Positions 59,735-64,000 of a DNA stretch of 64,000 nt are shown piece by piece; position 1 is the stretch's first letter, and each line of letters opens with the position of its first letter. Made by a program: the position numbers and the translations under genes. The notes beneath the pieces were generated by a model. That model did no database searches, had not been told where the DNA came from, and saw only the letters and a list, made by a program, of their open reading frames with translations. The stretch is from CAMEGH01 sp052103595 (lineage in GTDB: Bacteria > Patescibacteriota > Saccharimonadia > Saccharimonadales > Saccharimonadaceae), in contig JBQEKC010000001.1 of assembly GCA_052103595.1 (NCBI GenBank), positions 248,001 to 312,000 of the forward strand, in the 5' to 3' direction.

Positions 59735-61336
59735 TTAGGCATTTTCTGCGCACACCAATATTGCTTCAAATGGATGGAGCGTAACGACGTTTGATTCGAG
59801 GTCGTATTCGTGTGGCGTATTAGTGTTGCAAATCACGCGGCCTTTGCGCGGCAAAGTAACTTGCACGTCGTAATCGGCAAAGTTAATCGCGGTGTAGAAT
59901 TCTTTGCCATCTAGGTAGCGCTTGAAGGTCATGTATTCATCGTGATCTTCTTGCCAATTAGTATATTCGCCGTAGCGTAGCGCTGGCTCGTCTTTCCGTA
60001 AACGCAGCAACTTTTGGTACATTTTCCAGAACGAGCTTGGGTCATTTTGCTGATACGCCACGTTCATCCACTCTTTGTGCGGACCAACCGGCAACCATGG
60101 TTTCGCTGTCGAGAAGCCGGCGTCGTCGTTTGCGTTCCAGCGCATTGGCGTACGATACGCATCGCGCGCATCCATTCCGGCGCCACCTTCAAACCGATCG
60201 TGCGCTTCTTCTGGTTTAATAGCAACATCGAGCATGCCAAGTTCTTCGCCGTAATACACCGACGGAACGCCCGGCAATGTCAGCTGCATCATCGCAAGCG
60301 CTTTGGCCTGCGCCATGCCAAATTTGCTCGCAATGCGCGTTTGGTCATGGTTACCAAGCACCGCCACAGGCAATTCTTTGGCGTACTTTCCAAACATGCG
60401 GTTAAAGTTGTACTGGAATTGCCGCGCCCACCATTCAATCTGGAAACCTTCAAAGAAGAACGTGCCAGCGACGTGCGGGTTCAAATCTTGCAACTGCATA
60501 TATTGATCGAGGCGGCTACCCAAACGGTCGTCTGGGTAAAATTCAAACACAATGTAGCGATTTTGATACTCAGCCACTACATCAGTCATCATTTTTAAGT
60601 ATTCCAACATGCGTGGGCCACCCTTGCTGTTGCAGTGCACGTACGAACCATAATTATCGTCGCCCCCGTAATAATCGGGGTTCATTGGGTTATCTTCAAA
60701 GGTTTTGCTAATTGGCCACACGGCATCAGCGCGGAAGCCATCCACGCCCATGTCCATCCAGTAGCGCAGCACGTTGAGCATTTCTTCGCGCAAGACTGGG
60801 TTATCCCAATTAAGATCTGGCTGGCTTGGCAAAAAAGAATGCAAATAATATTGCTGCGTTGGTTCGTGCCACGTCCAGGCCTTGCCGCCCGACATGCTGA
60901 GCCAGTTGTTTGGCGCCGAACCATCTGGCTTGGCGTCGCGCCACACGTAGTAATCGCGCTTTGGATTACCGCGCGAGCTAGCGGCTTCTTTGAACCATTC
61001 GTGCTGGTCGGAAGAATGATTTGGCACGTAGTCGAGCAGCACCTTTATGTCGCGCTTGTGCGCTTCATCGAGCAGCTCGCGAAAGTCATCCATCGTGCCG
61101 AATAGCGGATCAACCCCACGATAATCGCTAATATCGTAACCGCAATCGCGCTGTGGCGACGGAAACATTGGTGAAAACCAGATCGCGTCGATTCCAAGTG
61201 AATCTTCTTTCGACTTTAGATAATCAAGCTTTTGGATGATCCCGCGAATATCACCCACGCCATCGCCATTTGCGTCTTTAAAACTGCGCGGATAAATTTG
61301 ATAGATTGCATTTACGTCGTGCCAAGAAGTGTTCAT
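59735..61336 (-). CDS. GH13 alpha-glucosidase / oligo-1,6-glucosidase
   Basis: The 533-residue enzyme has the GH13 regions: AIYQIYPRSFKDANGDGVGD, region I DYVPNHSSDQH, region II GFRADAVW (nucleophile Asp), region III IVFEFYPDDR (acid/base Glu), and region IV VLGNHDQTRIAS (Asp). QIYPRSFxDxNGDGxGD is typical of oligo-1,6-glucosidases and trehalose synthases. No signal peptide: it would hydrolyse imported malto- or isomalto-oligosaccharides in the cytoplasm. TACAAT (minus, 61344-61349) is 7 bases before the ATG: leaderless. Confidence 0.93.
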   Translation of the reverse strand: MNTSWHDVNAIYQIYPRSFKDANGDGVGDIRGIIQKLDYLKSKEDSLGIDAIWFSPMFPSPQRDCGYDISDYRGVDPLFGTMDDFRELLDEAHKRDIKVLLDYVPNHSSDQHEWFKEAASSRGNPKRDYYVWRDAKPDGSAPNNWLSMSGGKAWTWHEPTQQYYLHSFLPSQPDLNWDNPVLREEMLNVLRYWMDMGVDGFRADAVWPISKTFEDNPMNPDYYGGDDNYGSYVHCNSKGGPRMLEYLKMMTDVVAEYQNRYIVFEFYPDDRLGSRLDQYMQLQDLNPHVAGTFFFEGFQIEWWARQFQYNFNRMFGKYAKELPVAVLGNHDQTRIASKFGMAQAKALAMMQLTLPGVPSVYYGEELGMLDVAIKPEEAHDRFEGGAGMDARDAYRTPMRWNANDDAGFSTAKPWLPVGPHKEWMNVAYQQNDPSSFWKMYQKLLRLRKDEPALRYGEYTNWQEDHDEYMTFKRYLDGKEFYTAINFADYDVQVTLPRKGRVICNTNTPHEYDLESNVVTLHPFEAILVCAENA

Positions 61337-61385
61337 ACGTTTTATTGTACCGTAGAATGCTTATGTTTGACACTCTTCCAAAAAA

Positions 61386-61438
61386 CAAAACCCCCAACCT
61401 TCCGGAGGCTTTGCCTACTACGGGAGGTTGAGGGGATC
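61386..61438 (-). terminator. terminator of the 61418-61841 gene
   Basis: Minus-strand stem CCTCAACCT / AGGTTGGGG plus an inner branch is followed by TTTTGTTTTT. It overlaps the gene's last codons. Confidence 0.75.
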
Positions 61439-61841
61439 TTGGTAGGATGGGTCGAAAAGACCGTTGTGATGTGCGCTGTTATAGCGAAAGCGAAGCGGGT
61501 ACGCTCCTTCGACAAACGCATTCGGAGCCGAATGCATCTGCCACTTCAGCTGTCGCTCGAGATAGGGCGGAGAGATGTGGTCGAGCACACCATCAACGAT
61601 AAGATCGTGTTCGGTGCCGTCTTCTGTCACATTCAACACAAAGATAAAAATCCTACCCTCTGCCACAATGTGCGTTACATCTTCCAGACGACGCAGCAGC
61701 CTTCCAATAAACTGTACGACACCGGGGCGCCGAGCGCCAATCGGCCATTTATTCCAATCATACGCATAACGCATGGTGTCGATCAGTAGGTCGCGATCAG
61801 GTCCGCTCGTAATAACGAGGGAATACTCTTCATTCTCTCAT
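61418..61841 (-). pseudogene. accessory gene with an apparent frameshift after the start codon
   Basis: A 118-residue frame from internal ATG 61774 has no Shine-Dalgarno. The same frame stays open upstream to a TGA at about 61840, reading protein-like EYSLVITSGPDRDLLID. The ideally placed ATG at 61841 (AAAGG 7 bases upstream) is in another frame and stops after three codons; removing one base from GAGAGAA would join it to the long frame. An alternative ATG at 61848 gives a 21-codon frame overlapping the long one. The product has DVTHIVAEGRIFIFVLNVTE and no known family. Either a sequencing error, a recent frameshift, or recoding. Confidence 0.6.
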
Positions 61842-61889
61842 CGTTCATCCTTTCAAGGTTCGATCGTCCTATAGGGCAATGTGCGATTT

Positions 61890-61944
61890 ACCCTACACCG
61901 ATGTAAGGTTGATTTATTATAGAGAGTTATTAGACTTTTGTCAA
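61890..61944 (-). promoter_or_regulatory. promoter and leader hairpin of the 61418-61841 gene
   Basis: Minus strand: TTGACA (61939-61944), 17-base spacer, TATAAT (61916-61921), a full consensus promoter. Leader stem ACCTTACA / TGTAGGGT with a TCGG loop (61890-61909). Confidence 0.9.
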
Positions 61945-61998
61945 TATTTGTCGTATAATAAAAATGTCCTATCCACACTACCTCGTAGTACTGACGAG
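61931..61998 (+). promoter_or_regulatory. promoter and leader of the 62010-62537 gene
   Basis: TAGACT (61931-61936), 17-base spacer, TATAAT (61954-61959), overlapping the divergent promoter on the other strand. Leader stem CTCGT / ACGAG (61982-61998) sits just before the GAGAGG Shine-Dalgarno. Confidence 0.8.
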
Positions 61999-62009
61999 AG
62001 GTGAACCCT

Positions 62010-62537
62010 ATGTCTATCTCGAAGATTGGCAGTCCTGTGATGCTTCGTGGGCGCTCCATCAATGATCGCAACGATGTCGTGGCGCTACTGCAAGCCGAGC
62101 TTGAAACCGACTACCACGTTGCTCGCGAGCGCGCTCGCATGCTAGCAGAGCACACGTTCGACACCTGCCATCGTGGCGCCGACAAGGAGGTTCCTGGCAC
62201 TTCACGACGGTTTCATCATCTGTTCATCGCCGAGAAGGATGGCGTTTTCGCCGGGTGTATTCACCTGACGATTTACGATCGGCGCGAGCTGCCCACCATC
62301 CATTCGCTGCTGTCTGTTCAGCCTGACGCAGAAGATGTATGGCGTAAGCTGTTCGAACATGCGGAAACGTTTGCCCATTCGTTCGATTGCCACGAACTCG
62401 GGGCGATGGTTTCGACGGAGAATTCTGCTATGGTCACTTTCTACCAGCGCAAGGGCTTCCGAACCATCGGCGTCATCGAACGGTATCACGAAACAGCGGC
62501 ACACCGCGCGGTGCTTCAGAAGAAGTTTGCTATGTAG
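62010..62537 (+). CDS. GNAT-family N-acetyltransferase-like protein
   Basis: The start at ATG 62010 (AGAGG 8 bases upstream) gives 175 residues. A GNAT fold is suggested by the central strands FHHLFIAEKDGVFAGCIHLT, HSLLSVQPDAEDVWRKLFEH, LGAMVSTENSAMVTFYQRKG and FRTIGVIERYH, where STENSAMVTFYQRKGF matches the late GNAT motif. The Q/RxxGxG/A acetyl-CoA loop is not clear; the position reads QPDAEDVW, so activity is uncertain. The substrate is unknown. Confidence 0.75.
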   Translation: MSISKIGSPVMLRGRSINDRNDVVALLQAELETDYHVARERARMLAEHTFDTCHRGADKEVPGTSRRFHHLFIAEKDGVFAGCIHLTIYDRRELPTIHSLLSVQPDAEDVWRKLFEHAETFAHSFDCHELGAMVSTENSAMVTFYQRKGFRTIGVIERYHETAAHRAVLQKKFAM

Positions 62538-62547
62538 CAAGGACGTC

Positions 62548-62607
62548 TTTATGCTCACTGCAGCATAAAGCAACCCCACTCTTTCAACAGGAGTGGGGCT
62601 TTTCTTT
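62548..62607 (+). terminator. terminator of the 62010-62537 gene
   Basis: Two stems: TTTATGCT / AGCATAAA (62548-62569), then CCCCACTC / GAGTGGGG (62573-62597) followed by CTTTTCTTTTT. Confidence 0.88.
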
Positions 62608-62622
62608 TTATAGTAAAAGGCG

Positions 62623-63510
62623 CTACGAAATCGAGGCGCGGTAGATACTATCGATAGCGTCACCAAGCGTTTCGTTGAATACTTCGTCTGTTTGCGAAAC
62701 GCGCAAATCACCACTAAGCGCACGGCTAAAGCTCGCGATCACTCCATGGTTGTTGGCAAGCTTCTCGTTTGCTTCATCGCGTGAGTAGCCGCCTGAAAGC
62801 GCCACTACGCGTACCACATTTGGATGCTCAACCAGAAGCGCATAAAAATCGTCCACCGACGGAAGGGTAAGTTTTAACATTATTTTTTGCGATACATGAA
62901 GAGTATCAAGCGATGCCAACAAAAAGTCATGCAGCGACTCTTCAACCTGCGCTTTGTCTTTAGCGTGAATGTCAACTTCTGGCTCGATAATGGGTACCAG
63001 CTCCGCTGCACAAATTTGACGCGCAACTTCAAACTGTTGATCAACCACTTGAGCAATGCCGTCTTCGTTGTACGCTTTAATCACCGAGCGCATTTTTGTG
63101 CCAAAGATACCTTTTTGCTTGGCTTCATGAAGCAAGTCATCGAGTGCTGGCATAGGCTTCATAAGCTGCACACCATCTTTTTCTTCGGCTAGACCATCAT
63201 CGATCTTCAGAAATGGCACAATACCTTTCTGTTGCCATAGATAATCGGCCGTATCAAGTCCTTCAATCTGGCTATTCATGGTTTGCTTAAACAAAATTGC
63301 GCCTAAAATTGCCTGGCTGTTAAAGCACTCACTGGTAATGATGCGCGTACGCATAGTGTGAACCAAGTCGTACATCGACGCTTCATCACTATAGGTGTCT
63401 TGCATAACCCCATAGGCTGCAAGCGCCGTAGGCGTACTACCACCGCTTTGATCAAGCGCGGCGATAAATCCTTTATCGTGTTGTATTCGTTGGAGTTGTT
63501 CGCTGTTCAT
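62623..63510 (-). CDS. fda: class I fructose-bisphosphate aldolase
   Basis: The 295-residue enzyme splits fructose 1,6-bisphosphate. It matches the bacterial class I type: [52 protein letters not shown] and the Schiff-base Lys region MLKLTLPS, ending [26 protein letters not shown] (minus, 63517-63522) is 6 bases before the ATG: leaderless. An inverted repeat AGCATG / CATGCT lies just upstream of it. Confidence 0.95.
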   Translation of the reverse strand: MNSEQLQRIQHDKGFIAALDQSGGSTPTALAAYGVMQDTYSDEASMYDLVHTMRTRIITSECFNSQAILGAILFKQTMNSQIEGLDTADYLWQQKGIVPFLKIDDGLAEEKDGVQLMKPMPALDDLLHEAKQKGIFGTKMRSVIKAYNEDGIAQVVDQQFEVARQICAAELVPIIEPEVDIHAKDKAQVEESLHDFLLASLDTLHVSQKIMLKLTLPSVDDFYALLVEHPNVVRVVALSGGYSRDEANEKLANNHGVIASFSRALSGDLRVSQTDEVFNETLGDAIDSIYRASIS

Positions 63511-63536
63511 ATACCCATAGTAGCATGTCGAGCATG

Positions 63537-64000
63537 CTAGCTATAGTGAATATCCCGTTTACAAAACGCCGCTACGCCGATTAAAAGCCCAGCTAAGCTT
63601 CCCATTGCAATAAGACTAAGTGGCAACCAATCGATAGACTCGAGTGGTGGTGTCGCAAGGTGCTCCATCAACGAAAGATTCATGATCCATTGCTCTAGTT
63701 GCACAATCGGGCCAAGCCATAACGCAAACGCCACAAAGCCAAAATAAAGCCACACTACACCACCTGCCAGCCGCGGTAGCACACCAAAGAGCAGCACATA
63801 AATCCCTACGAACGCGAGCAGTACTGGCGCATACGAAAGCGCCGCTAGTACATATTCACCAATATCAGCACGATAGTCAGAAAACGCATTTGTCATCACA
63901 GAAAGTAGCAATCCCACAACCATCAACATGACGACACTGCCTCCCAGGATAATCGCCAAATGCTGCCCGATCCACTTCAAGCGCGAAAGCTTCGTAGCAA
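63537..64000 (-). CDS. membrane protein of unknown function, N-terminus beyond or near the window edge
   Basis: The frame is open to the right edge. A TTG at 63980 could be the start, giving 147 residues, or the gene may begin outside the window. At least four hydrophobic helices: [60 protein letters not shown] and [20 protein letters not shown]. The pattern resembles the end of an ABC-2 type permease that lacks its first part; this is a weak guess. Confidence 0.65.
   Translation of the reverse strand, partial: ATKLSRLKWIGQHLAIILGGSVVMLMVVGLLLSVMTNAFSDYRADIGEYVLAALSYAPVLLAFVGIYVLLFGVLPRLAGGVVWLYFGFVAFALWLGPIVQLEQWIMNLSLMEHLATPPLESIDWLPLSLIAMGSLAGLLIGVAAFCKRDIHYS

Overview
The window looks like a chromosomal segment of a Patescibacteria/CPR bacterium, most probably Candidatus Saccharibacteria (TM7). 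The reasons are: no L30 gene between S5 and L15 (their stop and start codons overlap), a compact set of translation genes, single-subunit sugar enzymes, an LPxTG wall protein with a sortase, a type IV pilin, and standard genetic code 11. This assignment is inference from gene content; no 16S rRNA gene is present. I found no rRNA, tRNA, CRISPR array, insertion sequence or prophage.

Layout, left to right. 1-4408: a truncated TPR protein, a holB-rluD-trpS operon and an alpha/beta hydrolase. 4446-5544: two tandem paralogous small genes. 5557-14700: the alpha/spc end of the ribosomal cluster on the minus strand (rpsI, rplM, rplQ, rpoA, rpsD, rpsK, rpsM, rpmJ, infA, a sortase, a small gene, secY, rplO, rpsE, rplR, rplF). 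14700-18230: an island of small accessory genes that splits the spc operon between L6 and S8. 18254-25107: the S8-to-L3 ribosomal operon. 25157-26664: a small gene, a membrane protein and a pilin separate L3 from S10. 26722-29554: rpsJ, ldh and tuf. 29584-34845: a second accessory island, with a possible transglutaminase-like protein, two tandem 54-residue paralogues, a lipoprotein and a ThrE/YjjP-type transporter. 34914-40479: the str operon (rpsL, rpsG, a 714-residue unknown protein, fusA). 40505-47925: rpoB and rpoC. 47975-53125: clpP, tig, hisS, the LPxTG protein and a SpoU methyltransferase. 53164-64000: CsbD, a GT4 glycosyltransferase, a debranching-type glycosidase, a GH13 glucosidase, a GlcD-like FAD oxidase, class I aldolase, and more accessory genes.

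Two expression styles coexist. Nineteen mostly single housekeeping genes have a TATAAT-like -10 box only 5-10 bases before the start codon, so their mRNAs should be leaderless. Fourteen small accessory genes instead each have their own strong TTGACN/TTGCNN-N16/17-TATAAT-like promoter. Most of these also have a stem-loop at the predicted 5' end of the mRNA, a Shine-Dalgarno sequence and a rho-independent terminator. They are dropped singly or as tandem paralogue pairs between housekeeping operons. Their products are unknown, secreted, lipoprotein or acetyltransferase-like proteins.

Other notable points: a nearly perfect CIRCE (HrcA operator) before clpP and a degenerate one before csbD; loss of zinc-binding cysteines in RpoC (both sites), L36, S14 and the DNA polymerase delta-prime subunit; and elaborate RNA structures before rpoB and rplC.
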